The translations under genes and the position numbers were made by a program. Source: Pseudomonadaceae bacterium SI-3 (GTDB lineage Bacteria; Pseudomonadota; Gammaproteobacteria; Pseudomonadales; Pseudomonadaceae). Taken from it: 64,000 nucleotides of DNA. This document shows, one piece after another, positions 38,963 through 49,074 of the stretch (its first letter is position 1; the number at the start of each line of letters is the position of its first letter). The notes beneath the pieces were generated by a model. That model did no database searches. It saw only the letters and a program-made list of their open reading frames with translations, and had not been told where the DNA came from. The stretch covers positions 558,001 through 622,000 of the forward strand of contig CP026511.1 of NCBI GenBank assembly GCA_004010935.1. Direction: 5' to 3'.

Positions 38963-40516
38963 TCAGATGGGTGGCAGCGCCAGATTCATACCGGGATATT
39001 TGGCCTCAGCGTCCGTGTCGACTCTCGGCGGCATGTGGTGCGTGGCGATCAGCTTGTCATCCTGCATCGATTGCAGGTGCACATCGAACCCCCAGAGCCG
39101 ATGCAGGTGTTTGAGGACCTCGTCGGTGGAGCCGCCCAAGGGTTTGCGGTCGTGCTGCTGGTGGCGCAGGGTCAGCGAGCGATCACCGCGGCGATCGACG
39201 CTCCAGACCTGCACATTGGGTTCACGATTGCCGAGGTTGTATTGGGCTGCAAGCAATTCGCGGATGGCGTGGTAGCCATTTTCATCATGGATGGCTGGCA
39301 CCAGCAATTCATCCTTGCGATCGTCGTCGAGGATGCTGAACAGCTTGAGGTCGCGGATAACCTTAGGTGAAAGGAACTGCAGGATGAAGCTCTCGTCCTT
39401 GAAGTTGTTCATCGCGAACTTGACCGTGGTGAGCCAGTCGCTGCCGGCGATATCCGGGAACCAGTGTTTGTCTTCCTCGGTGGGGTGCTCGCAAATCCGG
39501 CGAATGTCTTGGTACATCGCAAAGCCCAGAGTGTAGGGATTGATGCCGCTGTAGTACGGGCTGTCAAAGCCGGGCTGGTATATGACGCTGGTGTGTGACT
39601 GGAGGAACTCCATCATGAAGCCATCGGTTACCAGGCCTTCGTCGTACAGGTCGTTGAGCAGCGTGTAGTGCCAGAAGGTCGCCCAGCCTTCGTTCATGAC
39701 CTGCGTCTGGCGTTGTGGATAGAAATACTGTGCGATCTTGCGCACGATCCTCACCACTTCGCGCTGCCAGGGCTCCAGCAGCGGCGCATGCTTTTCGATG
39801 AAGTAGAGGATGTTCTCCTGTGGTTCAGCGGGGAAGCGCTGGTCTCGCTGACGCTCGTCTTCCTTTTCGCCAAATTTGGGAATGGTCCGCCAGAGATCAT
39901 TGATCTGTTTCTGTAGGTGCTCTTCGCGATCCTTCTGCCGCCGCCGCTCTTCCTCGGCTGAAATCGGGTAGGGACGCTTGTAGCGGTCGACCCCGTAGTT
40001 CATCAGGGCGTGGCAGGAGTCGAGCAGGTCTTCCACCGCGTCGATCCCGTGGCGCTCCTCGCACTGCATGATGTACTGCTTGGCGAACACCAGGTAATCG
40101 ATGATCGAACTGGCGTCGGTCCAAGTGCGGAACAGGTAGTTGCCTTTGAAAAAGCTGTTGTGGCCGTAACTGGCGTGGGCGATCACCAGCGCCTGCATGG
40201 TGATGGTGTTCTCTTCCATGAGGTAGGCGATGCAAGGATCGGAGTTGATCACGATCTCGTACGCCAGGCCCATCTGCCCACGGGTATAGGATTTTTCTGT
40301 GCTTAGGAAATGCTTACCGTAGGACCAATGATGGTAGCCCAGCGGCATGCCTACGGAGGCATAGGCGTCCATCATCTGCTCGGCAGTGATGACCTCGATC
40401 TGGTTGGGGTAGGTGTCCAGCGCATAGCGCTCGGCGATGCGGCCGATCTCACGGTCGTAGGTACGGATCAGATCGAAGGTCCATTCCGAGCCGGTGGAAA
40501 TGGGCTGTCGTTTCAT
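38963..40516 (-). CDS. SpoVR-family protein (YcgB-like)
   Basis: 517 aa, soluble. Family marks: EWTFDLIRTYDREIGRIAE at the N terminus, MLPLGYHHWSYGKHF-like region, YLMEENTITMQALVIAHASYGHNSFFK with several His/Glu residues, and MNEGWATFWHYTLLNDLYDEG. The His and Glu clusters suggest a metal-dependent activity, but none is established to my knowledge. It is the third gene of a conserved operon with prkA and yeaH linked to stationary-phase and nitrogen-starvation stress in enterobacteria. GAGGTAA lies before ATG 40516. Confidence 0.92.
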   Translation of the reverse strand: MKRQPISTGSEWTFDLIRTYDREIGRIAERYALDTYPNQIEVITAEQMMDAYASVGMPLGYHHWSYGKHFLSTEKSYTRGQMGLAYEIVINSDPCIAYLMEENTITMQALVIAHASYGHNSFFKGNYLFRTWTDASSIIDYLVFAKQYIMQCEERHGIDAVEDLLDSCHALMNYGVDRYKRPYPISAEEERRRQKDREEHLQKQINDLWRTIPKFGEKEDERQRDQRFPAEPQENILYFIEKHAPLLEPWQREVVRIVRKIAQYFYPQRQTQVMNEGWATFWHYTLLNDLYDEGLVTDGFMMEFLQSHTSVIYQPGFDSPYYSGINPYTLGFAMYQDIRRICEHPTEEDKHWFPDIAGSDWLTTVKFAMNNFKDESFILQFLSPKVIRDLKLFSILDDDRKDELLVPAIHDENGYHAIRELLAAQYNLGNREPNVQVWSVDRRGDRSLTLRHQQHDRKPLGGSTDEVLKHLHRLWGFDVHLQSMQDDKLIATHHMPPRVDTDAEAKYPGMNLALPPI

Positions 40517-40526
40517 GCTGCTTACC

Positions 40527-41798
40527 TCAGCTAGCCATGCGCCGCTGGAATAGCTCGCGGAACACCGGATAAATGTCCCCTGCTGTCACCAGCTGCTGCT
40601 GGGCGAACGAGTCGCCGAAGGCCTCGGCCACTTGGTTGTATTCGTACCACAGAGCCTGATGTTCGCGAGGGGTGATTTCGACGTAGGAGAAGTACTGGAC
40701 GAACGGCATGATCTGGTTGATCAGAATGTCCCGGCATACCGGCGAGTCGTCGTTCCAGTTATCACCGTCGGAAGCTTGCGCGGCATAGATGTTCCACTCG
40801 TTGGCCGGATACCGTTCGGCCATGATCTCCTGCATCATTTTCAGCGCACTGGAGACGATGGTGCCGCCGGTTTCGCGGGAGTAGAAGAACTCCTCCTCGT
40901 CGACTTCCTTGGCGCTGGTGTGATGGCGGATGAACACCACCTCGATCTTGTCGTAGTTCCGCTTGAGGAACAGGTACAGCAGGATGAAGAAGCGCTTGGC
41001 GATGTCCTTGGTGGCCTGGGTCATCGACCCGGACACGTCCATCAGGCAGAACATCACCGCTTTCGAGCTTGGGTTGGGATGTTTGACCAGCAGGTTGTAC
41101 TTGAGGTCGAAAGTGTCGAGAAAAGGCACGCGATGAATTCGCGCGCTGAGTCGTTCGATCTCCTCTTCAACCGCCTGGATGTCAGTGAAATTGGCGGGTT
41201 CTTCCAGCTTGAGTCGCGCCAGCTCGGCTTTTACCTCGCGCAGTTTCGCGCGGCTGCTTCCGGACAGGGCAATCCTGCGCGCGTGAGCCGAGCGAAGGGT
41301 ACGAACGATGTTGATGCGTGACGGATTGCCTTCGTTGCTGATCCCGGCGCGGACTGTCTTGAAGGTGTCGGTGCCGGTCAGGTGGCGTTTGACCAGGTTG
41401 GGCAACTCCAGATCCTCGAACATAAAGTCGAGGAATTCTTCCTGGGTAATCTGGAACACGAAGTCGTCCATGCCTTCGCCGCTGTTGCTGGCCTGGCCAG
41501 CCCCTTGGCCACCGCCGCCGCCTTGTGGGCGAGGGATGCGCTCACCGGCAATGAACTCCTTGTTTCCGGGATGCACGATGGTTTGCCGACCGCCGCGACC
41601 GTGGTGAAGGATCGGCTCATCGGTATCTCGGCCGGGAATACTGATCTGTTCACCGTGCTCCATATCGGTAATGGAACGGCGTCCAACGGCCTCCTCCACG
41701 GCTTTCTTGATGTGTCCTCGGTATCGCTGCAAGAAGCGCTGGCGATTGACCGTGCTCTTGTTTTTGCCGTTCAGACGGCGGTCGATCACGTAACTCAT
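40527..41798 (-). CDS. YeaH/DUF444 protein with von Willebrand A domain
   Basis: 423 aa. The basic N terminus ([30 protein letters not shown]) is typical of the family; a Gly-rich, low-complexity stretch (about 90-105) follows. The C-terminal half is a VWA-like fold with a MIDAS motif DVSGSM and a later SGG-type [16 protein letters not shown] stands before ATG 41798; an upstream extension to 41876 is not needed. It is a probable partner of the PrkA kinase encoded upstream. Confidence 0.92.
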   Translation of the reverse strand: MSYVIDRRLNGKNKSTVNRQRFLQRYRGHIKKAVEEAVGRRSITDMEHGEQISIPGRDTDEPILHHGRGGRQTIVHPGNKEFIAGERIPRPQGGGGGQGAGQASNSGEGMDDFVFQITQEEFLDFMFEDLELPNLVKRHLTGTDTFKTVRAGISNEGNPSRINIVRTLRSAHARRIALSGSSRAKLREVKAELARLKLEEPANFTDIQAVEEEIERLSARIHRVPFLDTFDLKYNLLVKHPNPSSKAVMFCLMDVSGSMTQATKDIAKRFFILLYLFLKRNYDKIEVVFIRHHTSAKEVDEEEFFYSRETGGTIVSSALKMMQEIMAERYPANEWNIYAAQASDGDNWNDDSPVCRDILINQIMPFVQYFSYVEITPREHQALWYEYNQVAEAFGDSFAQQQLVTAGDIYPVFRELFQRRMAS

Positions 41799-41834
41799 AC
41801 GAGCCCTCCGGGCTGAGCTGAAGTCGCGGGCCGC

Positions 41835-41867
41835 GAGCCGGAAGCGTGCTGCTTTGGCTTCCAGCTC
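41835..41867. repeat. Imperfect palindrome in the prkA-yeaH spacer
   Basis: GAGCCGGAAGC (41835-41845) and GCTTCCAGCTC (41857-41867) match as inverted arms except for one base. Related GCAGCTGGAAGC and GCAGCTGGGAGC words occur at about 46455-46488 beside ksgA, so this may belong to a small dispersed intergenic repeat family. Confidence 0.4.
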
Positions 41868-41890
41868 CGGCTCCAAGCCCTCAGCTGCTC

Positions 41891-43813
41891 TTACTGCGAT
41901 TTACGTACGCGCAGATACCATTCCGAGAGTAGGCGAACCTGCTTCTCGGTGTAGCCGCGCTCGACCATACGCACGACGAAGTCGTTGTGCTTCTTCTGAT
42001 CTTCCTTGCTGGCCTTGGCGTTGAAGCTGATGACCGGAAGCAAATCCTCAGTGTTGGAGAACATTTTCTTCTCGATCACCACGCGCAGCTTCTCGTAGCT
42101 GAGCCAGGACGGATTCTTGCCGTTGTTGTTGGCGCGGGCACGCAACACGAAGTTGACGATCTCGTTGCGGAAGTCCTTCGGATTGCTGATGCCGGCTGGC
42201 TTCTCGATCTTTTCCAGCTCTTCGTTGAGCGCCATACGGTTGAGGATCTCGCCGGTTTCCGGGTCCCGGTATTCCTGATCTTGAATCCAGAAATCCGCAT
42301 AGAGTACGTAACGGTCAAAGATGTTCTGGCCGTACTCGCTGTAGGACTCGAGGTAAGCGGTCTGGATTTCCTTGCCGATGAAGTCGACGTAGCGCGGCGC
42401 CAGGTACTCCTTGATAAAGCGCAGATACCGCTCGCGAATCTCGGCTGGGAATTGCTCCTGCTCGATCTGCTGCTCCAGCACGTAAAGGAGATGCACCGGG
42501 TTCGCGGCGATTTCATGGGGATCGAAGTTGAACACCTTGGACAGGATCTTGAAGGCGAAGCGGGTGGAAAGCCCATTCATGCCCTCGTCGACCCCGGCCG
42601 TATCGCGATATTCCTGCATCGACTTGGCCTTGGGGTCAGTGTCCTTGAGGTTCTCGCCGTCGTAGACCCGCATCTTGGAGTAGATGTTGGAGTTTTCTGG
42701 CTCCTTCAGGCGGCTCAGCACTGAGAACTGCGCCAGCATTTTCAGCGTATCGGGCGCGCAGTGGGCTTTCGACAGCGAGCTGTTGAACAGCAGCTTGTCG
42801 TAGATTTTGATCTCGTCGCTCACCCGCAGGCAGTACGGCACCTTGACGATGTAGATTCGGTCGATGAAGGCTTCGTTGTTCTTATTGTTGCGGAAGGTAT
42901 GCCATTCCGACTCGTTCGAGTGGGCCAGCAGTATGCCGTTGTAGGGAATCGCACCGAGCCCTTCGGTGCTGTTGTAGTTGCCTTCCTGGGTGGCGGTCAG
43001 CAGCGGATGCAGCACCTTGATAGGCGCCTTGAACATCTCGACGAACTCCATCATGCCCTGGTTGGCGCGGCACAGCGCGCCTGAGTAGCTGTAGGCGTCG
43101 GCGTCGTTTTGTGGAAATTCCTCGAGCTTGCGGATATCGACCTTGCCCACCAGCGCCGAGATGTCCTGGTTGTTCTCATCGCCCGGCTCGGTCTTGGCAA
43201 CCGCGATCTGATTGAGGATCGAGGGATAGAGCTTGACCACGCGGAACTGGCTGATATCGCCGCCGAACTCCTGCAGTCGCTTGGTGGCCCAGGGGGACAT
43301 GATCGAGCTGAGGTAGCGACGGGGAATGCCGTAATCCTCTTCGAGGATCTGCGCATCTTCAGCCGGGTTGAACAACCCCAGGGGCGACTCGAATACCGGC
43401 GAACCCTTGATGGCATAAAAGGGTACTCGCTCCATCAGTTGCTTGAGCTTCTCGGCGAGCGATGACTTACCGCCGCCCACCGGGCCCAGCAAATAGAGGA
43501 TCTGCTTCTTCTCCTCCAGGCCCTGCGCGGCGTGGCGGAAATAGGAAACGATCTGGTCGATGCAATCTTCCATTCCGTGGAAGTCTTCAAAGGCGGGATA
43601 CCGGCGGATGACTTTGTTGGAGAAAATCCGCGAAAGTCGCGAGTCGGCAGAAGTGTCGATCAGTTCGGGCTCGCCAATCGCCATCAACAGGCGTTCGGCT
43701 GCAGTTGCGTAGGTTCCCCGGTCTTCCTTGCACAGGTCGAGGTATTCCTGAAGCGAATACTCTTCCTGACGGGTTGCTTCGAATCGTTGCTGGAAATGGC
43801 TGAAAATGCTCAT
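41891..43813 (-). CDS. prkA: PrkA serine protein kinase / AAA protein (YeaG)
   Basis: 640 aa. The AAA-type N-terminal domain has a Walker A motif [14 protein letters not shown] near residue 110; the C-terminal PrkA kinase-like domain includes [24 protein letters not shown] 43813 ([12 protein letters not shown]) has GAGGT 8 bases upstream and is preferred over GTG 43822. It is the head of the prkA-yeaH-spoVR operon. In E. coli yeaGH is RpoS- and NtrC-dependent, and a sigma-S-like -10 element lies upstream here. Confidence 0.93.
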   Translation of the reverse strand: MSIFSHFQQRFEATRQEEYSLQEYLDLCKEDRGTYATAAERLLMAIGEPELIDTSADSRLSRIFSNKVIRRYPAFEDFHGMEDCIDQIVSYFRHAAQGLEEKKQILYLLGPVGGGKSSLAEKLKQLMERVPFYAIKGSPVFESPLGLFNPAEDAQILEEDYGIPRRYLSSIMSPWATKRLQEFGGDISQFRVVKLYPSILNQIAVAKTEPGDENNQDISALVGKVDIRKLEEFPQNDADAYSYSGALCRANQGMMEFVEMFKAPIKVLHPLLTATQEGNYNSTEGLGAIPYNGILLAHSNESEWHTFRNNKNNEAFIDRIYIVKVPYCLRVSDEIKIYDKLLFNSSLSKAHCAPDTLKMLAQFSVLSRLKEPENSNIYSKMRVYDGENLKDTDPKAKSMQEYRDTAGVDEGMNGLSTRFAFKILSKVFNFDPHEIAANPVHLLYVLEQQIEQEQFPAEIRERYLRFIKEYLAPRYVDFIGKEIQTAYLESYSEYGQNIFDRYVLYADFWIQDQEYRDPETGEILNRMALNEELEKIEKPAGISNPKDFRNEIVNFVLRARANNNGKNPSWLSYEKLRVVIEKKMFSNTEDLLPVISFNAKASKEDQKKHNDFVVRMVERGYTEKQVRLLSEWYLRVRKSQ

Positions 43814-43971
43814 TGACTTCACCTCGGACGATGCTCGGAGCCGGTGTTGTCATCATGCATTCAGGTACGGCCGCCTTACCGGCCTGTGGAGTTCCCCCGA
43901 ACACCTGATGGTCGAAACTGAGGCCCGGTAGCCGCTGCACGGCTTCCACCTGTTTGGATGGCCTGCACTGA

Positions 43972-43998
43972 AGGATAGTTCGGATTCGGCAAGGTCAA
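43972..43998 (-). promoter_or_regulatory. Possible sigma-S-type promoter of prkA
   Basis: On the minus strand C(-13)TATCCT is at 43978-43972, with TTGACC (43998-43993) only 15 bp upstream. The C at -13 and the poor spacing suit a stationary-phase sigma factor better than sigma-70. No sigma-54 (GG-N10-GC) element was found in the 270-bp spacer (43814-44083), which holds no other gene that I can support. Confidence 0.3.
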
Positions 43999-44046
43999 GG
44001 GAGGAGAGGTGTTATTGCCGCTGCGTTTCGTCGGAAGGGAGGCTCA

Positions 44047-44067
44047 AGGCCGCATTATCTGCGGCCT
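44047..44067 (-). terminator. Hairpin after glpE
   Basis: AGGCCGCA (44047-44054) and TGCGGCCT (44060-44067) form an 8-bp stem with loop TTATC, 17 bp after the glpE stop on the minus strand. The tail (TGAGCC) has no clear T-run. Confidence 0.55.
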
Positions 44068-44083
44068 AGGCGGGCGTGATTTT

Positions 44084-44413
44084 TTAGGCGGGATCGCCTT
44101 GTTCAGTGTCTTGCGGAAACGCTTGTCGCCAAAGCTCGAATCCGCCGTCAAGGCTGTAGACGTCTGAAAAACCCTGGCCTACCAGATAGGCGGCTGCGCT
44201 CTGGCTGGAGTTGCCGTGGTAGCAGACGACTATCAGCGGTTGGTCGAGATCAGCGGTAGCGATGAAGTCTGGCAAGGATTGGTTGTCCAGATGTGTCGAG
44301 CCGGTGACGTGACCATTGGCGAAGCTGTGCGGGTCGCGGATGTCGACGATCACGCCGCCTTCGCTGCGCAGCGACTGCGCCTGCTCGGGTGAAATACGTT
44401 TGAACTCGGTCAT
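44084..44413 (-). CDS. glpE: Thiosulfate sulfurtransferase GlpE (single-domain rhodanese)
   Basis: 109 aa. The persulfide-forming Cys is in the loop [13 protein letters not shown], the expected six-residue rhodanese active-site loop; the flanking [16 protein letters not shown] is typical. It transfers sulfane sulfur from thiosulfate to thiol or cyanide acceptors. The start overlaps the apaH stop (ATGA), so the apaG-apaH-glpE trio is translationally coupled. Confidence 0.95.
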   Translation of the reverse strand: MTEFKRISPEQAQSLRSEGGVIVDIRDPHSFANGHVTGSTHLDNQSLPDFIATADLDQPLIVVCYHGNSSQSAAAYLVGQGFSDVYSLDGGFELWRQAFPQDTEQGDPA

Positions 44414-45231
44414 GGCTTGGCCTCACAGTCGCAGCTGTACAGTTCGTTGCTGTCCACATTCATCAGTGTCATGGAATTGCCCCATACGCAGCCGGTATCC
44501 AGCGCGTAGACGTTCGGCTCGTCGCAATTGCCTTCCAGCGCGGCCCAGTGGCCGAAAATGATCTTTTCGCCGCGGGTTTTGCGAGTGGGGTGGCTGAACC
44601 AGGGCGCGAACCCGGCGGGTGCTGAGTCGAGGCCTTCTTTGGCTTCGAGATCGAGGGTGCCGTCAGCTTTGCAGAAGCGCATCCGGGTGAAATAGTTGGT
44701 GATCAGACGCAACCTAGGGATGCCGTGCAGCTCCTTGCTCCACTTGGCCGGCTGGTTACCGTACATGCCGTCGAGGAAGGGTTGCAGCATAGCGTCATCG
44801 CGAAGCGCCTGTTCGACCTCGGCCGCACGGCGCAGGGATTTGCTTAGTGTCCATTGCGGTGGGATGCCGGCATGAACCATGGTGACCTGGCGTTCGGCAT
44901 CGTGGTGGACCAGTTTCTGCTGACGCAGCCAGAAGATCAGGTCGGCTCGGTCGGGCGCATCGAGGATCGGCTGAAGCGTGTCGGACTTCTTCAGCCGCTC
45001 GACCTTGTGCGTGACGGCCAACAGATGCAAGTCATGATTACCCAGAACGGTGACACCCGAACTGCCCAGGTCTCGCGCGAAGCGCAATGCTTCCAGCGAT
45101 TGTGGGCCGCGGTTGACCAAGTCGCCAGCCAGCCACAGGCAGTCGCGTGATGGGCTGAAGTCAACTTGTTTGAGAAGACAGAGCAAGGGTTCGAGGCAAC
45201 CTTGCAGGTCGCCGACAGCATAGGTAGTCAA
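44410..45231 (-). CDS. apaH: Diadenosine tetraphosphatase, symmetrical
   Basis: 273 aa. It hydrolyses Ap4A to two ADP. Metallophosphatase motifs: GDLQG near the N terminus, [10 protein letters not shown] and GNHDLHLLA. The start is the rare TTG at 45231, overlapping the apaG stop as TTGA, with GGGAG 7 bases upstream; it gives [11 protein letters not shown], matching other ApaH N termini, and no in-frame ATG lies close enough to replace it. Confidence 0.96.
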   Translation of the reverse strand: MTTYAVGDLQGCLEPLLCLLKQVDFSPSRDCLWLAGDLVNRGPQSLEALRFARDLGSSGVTVLGNHDLHLLAVTHKVERLKKSDTLQPILDAPDRADLIFWLRQQKLVHHDAERQVTMVHAGIPPQWTLSKSLRRAAEVEQALRDDAMLQPFLDGMYGNQPAKWSKELHGIPRLRLITNYFTRMRFCKADGTLDLEAKEGLDSAPAGFAPWFSHPTRKTRGEKIIFGHWAALEGNCDEPNVYALDTGCVWGNSMTLMNVDSNELYSCDCEAKP

Positions 45232-45611
45232 TGCAGGGCTCCCGGTACCGCCAGCCGAAACGGCGCGATCGTGGCATCGAAGCGGTGCCCGTCCTCGGCA
45301 AGCATTTGATAACTGCCCTGCATCGTGCCGACGCGTGAGGCCATCAGCGTGGCGCTGGTGTAGACATGGCGATGGCCGGGGGCTAGTACCGGCTGCTCCC
45401 CCACCACGCCTTCGCCGCGCACTTCCTGCACCTGACCGTCCCCATCCGTGATGATCCAGTGGCGTGACAGCAACTGAGCTGTGAGCTCGCCCTTGTTTTC
45501 GATGGTTACGGTGTAGGCAAAGGCAAAACGGTTTTGTTCTGGCTGTGACTGGTCTGCGAGGTAGGCCGGGCGGACATTGACGTCGATCCGGTAGCGGAGG
45601 TCTTCAGACAT
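45228..45611 (-). CDS. apaG: ApaG/CorD protein
   Basis: 127 aa, fibronectin-III-like beta fold; [27 protein letters not shown] and the nucleotide-like loop in [11 protein letters not shown] are family hallmarks. The biochemical role is unsettled (linked to cobalt resistance and Ap4A metabolism). AAGGAG precedes ATG 45611; 26 bp after ksgA. Confidence 0.95.
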   Translation of the reverse strand: MSEDLRYRIDVNVRPAYLADQSQPEQNRFAFAYTVTIENKGELTAQLLSRHWIITDGDGQVQEVRGEGVVGEQPVLAPGHRHVYTSATLMASRVGTMQGSYQMLAEDGHRFDATIAPFRLAVPGALH

Positions 45612-45637
45612 GGTGTGCTCCTTCGCGTAGGTCGCTT

Positions 45638-46435
45638 TCAGCCGCGGGCAAATAATTGATCCGATAGTCTTACGAACGCGGCGAGGTCCAGCTGTTCCGG
45701 GCGCAGGCTACCATCGACGTCGGCGGCGGCGATCGCATCTGCGTCCAGCAGCCCCTTGAGGGTGTTGCGCAGCGTCTTGCGGCGCTGATTGAAGGCCTGG
45801 CGAACCACGGTCTCCAGCTGCCGGTGATCCCGCGCAGGATGCGGCAACACCTCGTGCGGGACCAGACGCACGATGGCTGAGTCGACTTTCGGCGCCGGGT
45901 TGAAAGCGCCAGGGCCCACGTTGAACAGATGTTCGACGCGGCAGTGGTACTGCACCATGATCGACAGCCGCCCCCAGTCGCCACCACCTGGCTCTGCGGC
46001 AAGGCGCTCGACCACTTCCTTCTGCAGCATGAAATGCATGTCGCGGATCAGGCTGGCGTGATCGAGCAGGTGAAAGATCAGCGGCGTGGAGATGTTGTAC
46101 GGCAGGTTGCCAACGATGCGCAGGCTGTTTGGCTCCGAGCTTAACTGGGCGAAGTCGAATTTCAGCGCATCGCCCTGGTTCAGGGCGAAGTTCTCGCGGT
46201 CGGCAAATTTCTGTTGCAGGATCGGAATCAGGTCCAGGTCCAGCTCGACCACGTCTAAGTGCGCACCGCTGTCTAGCAGACCTTCGGTCAGTGCGCCCTG
46301 GCCCGGCCCGATCTCGACGATCCGCTCGCCCGGTTTGGCATGGATGGACCGCAGGATGCGATGGATCACGCCCGCATCGTGAAGGAAATTCTGGCCGAAA
46401 CGCTTGCGCGCGCGGTGTTGGTAGTTCTCGGACAT
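45638..46435 (-). CDS. rsmA: 16S rRNA (adenine1518/1519-N6)-dimethyltransferase
   Basis: 265 aa (also called KsgA). SAM-binding motifs [16 protein letters not shown] and VELDLDLIP, then the catalytic NLPYN ([18 protein letters not shown]), are present. It dimethylates two adjacent adenines near the 3' end of 16S rRNA late in 30S assembly. A 260-bp spacer separates it from pdxA on its 3' side... in transcription order pdxA comes first; the spacer holds AGCTGGAAGC-like repeats and no gene I can support. Confidence 0.96.
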   Translation of the reverse strand: MSENYQHRARKRFGQNFLHDAGVIHRILRSIHAKPGERIVEIGPGQGALTEGLLDSGAHLDVVELDLDLIPILQQKFADRENFALNQGDALKFDFAQLSSEPNSLRIVGNLPYNISTPLIFHLLDHASLIRDMHFMLQKEVVERLAAEPGGGDWGRLSIMVQYHCRVEHLFNVGPGAFNPAPKVDSAIVRLVPHEVLPHPARDHRQLETVVRQAFNQRRKTLRNTLKGLLDADAIAAADVDGSLRPEQLDLAAFVRLSDQLFARG

Positions 46436-46695
46436 ATACAGCAGTCTCAGGAGCAGCTGGAAGCGTGAGGCTTGCAGCTGGGAGCGAAAAGGCCCGCAGT
46501 TTAGCAGCTGCGGTCGCTGAGGCGAGTGCCCCCGCCGCGGGCCATTGCGGTTCGGAGGCGCGCTGGAAAGTCCGGAAGCGGTTTTTGTCGACTCCAGACC
46601 GCTGTTCCGGCCGCTGCTCGACAGGCTGCGGCCGCCACGCCGATCCGTTTCAGGTGTATGCCTTACGCCCGAACAGGGTGTGCTGCGTGCTGCTT

Positions 46696-47679
46696 TTAGC
46701 TGGCGCTCATCTCATACGCCGTTTCCAGCGCGACTTGCAGGCTGCCGGTGTCGATTCGGCCAGTGCCTGCAAGATCCAGCGCGGTGCCGTGATCGACCGA
46801 GGTGCGTACGATCGGCAGCCCCAGCGTGACGTTGACGGCTGCGCCAAAGCCCTTGTACTTGAGCACCGGCAACCCCTGATCGTGGTACATCGCCAGCACC
46901 GCGTCGCAGTGTTCGAGGTGTTTGGGCGTGAACACTGTGTCAGCCGGTAGCGGGCCGATAAGGTCGAGCCCGTCGCTTCGCAGTATTTCCAGCGTTGGCT
47001 CGATGACCTCGATTTCCTCGCGGCCCAAATGTCCGCCCTCACCAGCATGTGGGTTGAGCCCGCAGACCAGAATCCGGGGATGGGCAATGCCGAATTTTGC
47101 TACAAGGTCGTTGTGCAATATGCGCGTCACACGCTGCAGCCGCTTGGCAGTGATGGCTGCCGGCACCTCCTTAAGCGGCAGATGGGTGGTGACCAGTGCA
47201 ACCCGTAACCCACGCGTGGCCAGCATCATGACGACCTGCTCTGTGCCGGTCAGCTCCGCGAGAAATTCGGTGTGTCCTGAAAACGAGATGCCTGCCTCGT
47301 TGATGACGCCCTTGTGCACCGGCGCAGTGATCATGCCGGCAAAGCTGCCATCAAGGCATCCGTTACCGGCGCGTGTCAGCGTCGTTAGCACATAGTCTGC
47401 GTTCGCCGGGTTGAGCTGGCCGCTTATGGCCGGCGCAGCGAGCGGCGTGTCCCAGACATACAGGCTGTTGGCGGGTGCCGGCTGGTTCGGCCAGCTGCCT
47501 GGGGCAACGTCAATCACGGTGATGTCCAGTCCAAGCTCGGCTGCGCGGGTGCGTAGCAGCTCGGAACTGGCGATGGCGACCAAGGCGTGAGGGTGGCTGT
47601 CGCGTGCGAGCAGCAAACAGAGGTCCGGACCAATACCGGCGGGCTCGCCGGGCGTCAGGGCGAAACGTTTGACGGTCAT
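46696..47679 (-). CDS. pdxA: 4-hydroxythreonine-4-phosphate dehydrogenase
   Basis: 327 aa; pyridoxal phosphate synthesis. [12 protein letters not shown] at the N terminus, the metal-binding His in [20 protein letters not shown] and [13 protein letters not shown] are the family motifs. ATG 47679 ([13 protein letters not shown]) is chosen by family N terminus; the extension to 47754 would run through the intercistronic hairpin. Follows surA in the lptD-surA-pdxA-ksgA order. Confidence 0.96.
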   Translation of the reverse strand: MTVKRFALTPGEPAGIGPDLCLLLARDSHPHALVAIASSELLRTRAAELGLDITVIDVAPGSWPNQPAPANSLYVWDTPLAAPAISGQLNPANADYVLTTLTRAGNGCLDGSFAGMITAPVHKGVINEAGISFSGHTEFLAELTGTEQVVMMLATRGLRVALVTTHLPLKEVPAAITAKRLQRVTRILHNDLVAKFGIAHPRILVCGLNPHAGEGGHLGREEIEVIEPTLEILRSDGLDLIGPLPADTVFTPKHLEHCDAVLAMYHDQGLPVLKYKGFGAAVNVTLGLPIVRTSVDHGTALDLAGTGRIDTGSLQVALETAYEMSAS

Positions 47680-47706
47680 CTCTAGGCCTTTGGGCTGATG
47701 AAATGA

Positions 47707-47734
47707 AGCGGGCCGGCCGATTGGCCGGCCCGCT
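47707..47734 (-). other. Perfect 12-bp hairpin between surA and pdxA
   Basis: AGCGGGCCGGCC (47707-47718) and GGCCGGCCCGCT (47723-47734) with a GATT loop. On the minus strand it is followed by TCATTTCATC, a poor T-tract, so partial termination or mRNA processing between the genes is more likely than a full stop. Confidence 0.65.
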
Positions 47735-47766
47735 GAGGCGTCGCTGACGGGCAACTCAACGCGAAA

Positions 47767-49074
47767 TCAAAGCTTGATCTCAACGTAGGCTTCGTCGCGA
47801 ATCTGGCGTAGCCAGTTCTGCAGCTCTTCTTCGTACTTACGGTTGCGCAGCAAAGACAGGGCCTGTTGCTCGCGGAACTCTTCGCTGGCATCTGTGGCGC
47901 GGCGTCCGAGCACTTCCAGGATGTGCCAGCCATACGGCGTCTTGAAGGGTTCGGACAGCTGCCCACTGGCCGTGTTGGCCATGACTTCACGGAACTCCGG
48001 AACCAGCGAGCTTGGGTCGATCCAGTTGAGGTCTCCGCCGTTCAGCGCCGAGCCTGGGTCTTCGGAGAAGTTCTTCGCCAGCTCGGCAAAGCTCTCGCCG
48101 GCCTGGATGCGGTCACGCAGTCGCTGGATCAGGCGTCGGCTTTCTTCTTCGCTGCGGATCTGGCTTGGTTTGATCAGGATATGACGAACATGGACCTCGT
48201 CACGCACCTGAGTATCGCCGCCACGCTTGTCGAGCACTTTCAGCAAGATGAAGCCCGGCGGGGTACGCACCGGCCGGGTGACGTCGCCGACCGACATGCT
48301 GCTGACTTCGGTATCGAATGGCGGTGGCAGCTGAGCGGCCTTGCGCCAGCCCATATCGCCGCCTTCCAGTGCGTTTTCACTGGCCGAGCGTGAGACAGCC
48401 AGCTTGGCGAAGTCGGCGCCTTGCTGAAGTTGCTGATAGGTATCCATCGCGGTTTTTTCAGCCGCCTGGATCGTGGCCGAATCAGCGGACTCTGGCACTG
48501 GTATCAGGATATTGGCCAGTCGATATTCTTCCGACAGCTGCAGCTTGCCGAGATCGGAAGCCAGGAAGTTTTCCACTTCTTGGTTCGACACCTGGACACG
48601 TTCGGCGATTCTGCGCTGGCGCACCCGGCTGATGACCATTTCACGGCGAATCTGCTCGCGGGCGGTGTCGAGGCTCAGGCCGTCACGCTCCAGAGCCGCG
48701 CGGAACTGGTCCAACGTCATGTTGTTACGCTGGGCGATGGTGCTCATTGCCTGGTTGAGCTCTTCATCGGAGATGCGGATCCCCGAGCGATCGCCGATCT
48801 GCAGCTGCAGATTTTCGGTGATCAGCCGCTCCAGCACCTGTTGTTGCATGACGTCCGCGGGTGGCATTTCCGCGCCGCGTTTTTCGATGGTCTGCTGGAC
48901 TTCACGGGTCCGCTGGTCCAACTGGCTCTGCATGATCACGTCGTTATCCACGATCGCGACAATGCGGTCGAGCTGTTGAACCTCGGCCGACGCGGTCAGG
49001 GCAGCAGTCACGCTGCCCAGCAGAAGGGCGCCCGCCAGCAGGGGGCGCAGGTAATCAGAAAGCTTGATCTTCAC
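47767..49074 (-). CDS. surA: Periplasmic peptidyl-prolyl isomerase/chaperone SurA
   Basis: 435 aa. It escorts outer-membrane proteins through the periplasm. A signal peptide ends near LTASA, followed by the SurA N domain ([20 protein letters not shown]) and two parvulin domains (around [15 protein letters not shown] and the preceding repeat). The start is taken at GTG 49074 ([10 protein letters not shown]) by similarity to Pseudomonas SurA; GTG 49080 is 6 bases upstream and closer to an AGG. Both lie inside the 3' end of lptD, so the genes overlap by at least 20 bp. Confidence 0.95.
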   Translation of the reverse strand: MKIKLSDYLRPLLAGALLLGSVTAALTASAEVQQLDRIVAIVDNDVIMQSQLDQRTREVQQTIEKRGAEMPPADVMQQQVLERLITENLQLQIGDRSGIRISDEELNQAMSTIAQRNNMTLDQFRAALERDGLSLDTAREQIRREMVISRVRQRRIAERVQVSNQEVENFLASDLGKLQLSEEYRLANILIPVPESADSATIQAAEKTAMDTYQQLQQGADFAKLAVSRSASENALEGGDMGWRKAAQLPPPFDTEVSSMSVGDVTRPVRTPPGFILLKVLDKRGGDTQVRDEVHVRHILIKPSQIRSEEESRRLIQRLRDRIQAGESFAELAKNFSEDPGSALNGGDLNWIDPSSLVPEFREVMANTASGQLSEPFKTPYGWHILEVLGRRATDASEEFREQQALSLLRNRKYEEELQNWLRQIRDEAYVEIKL

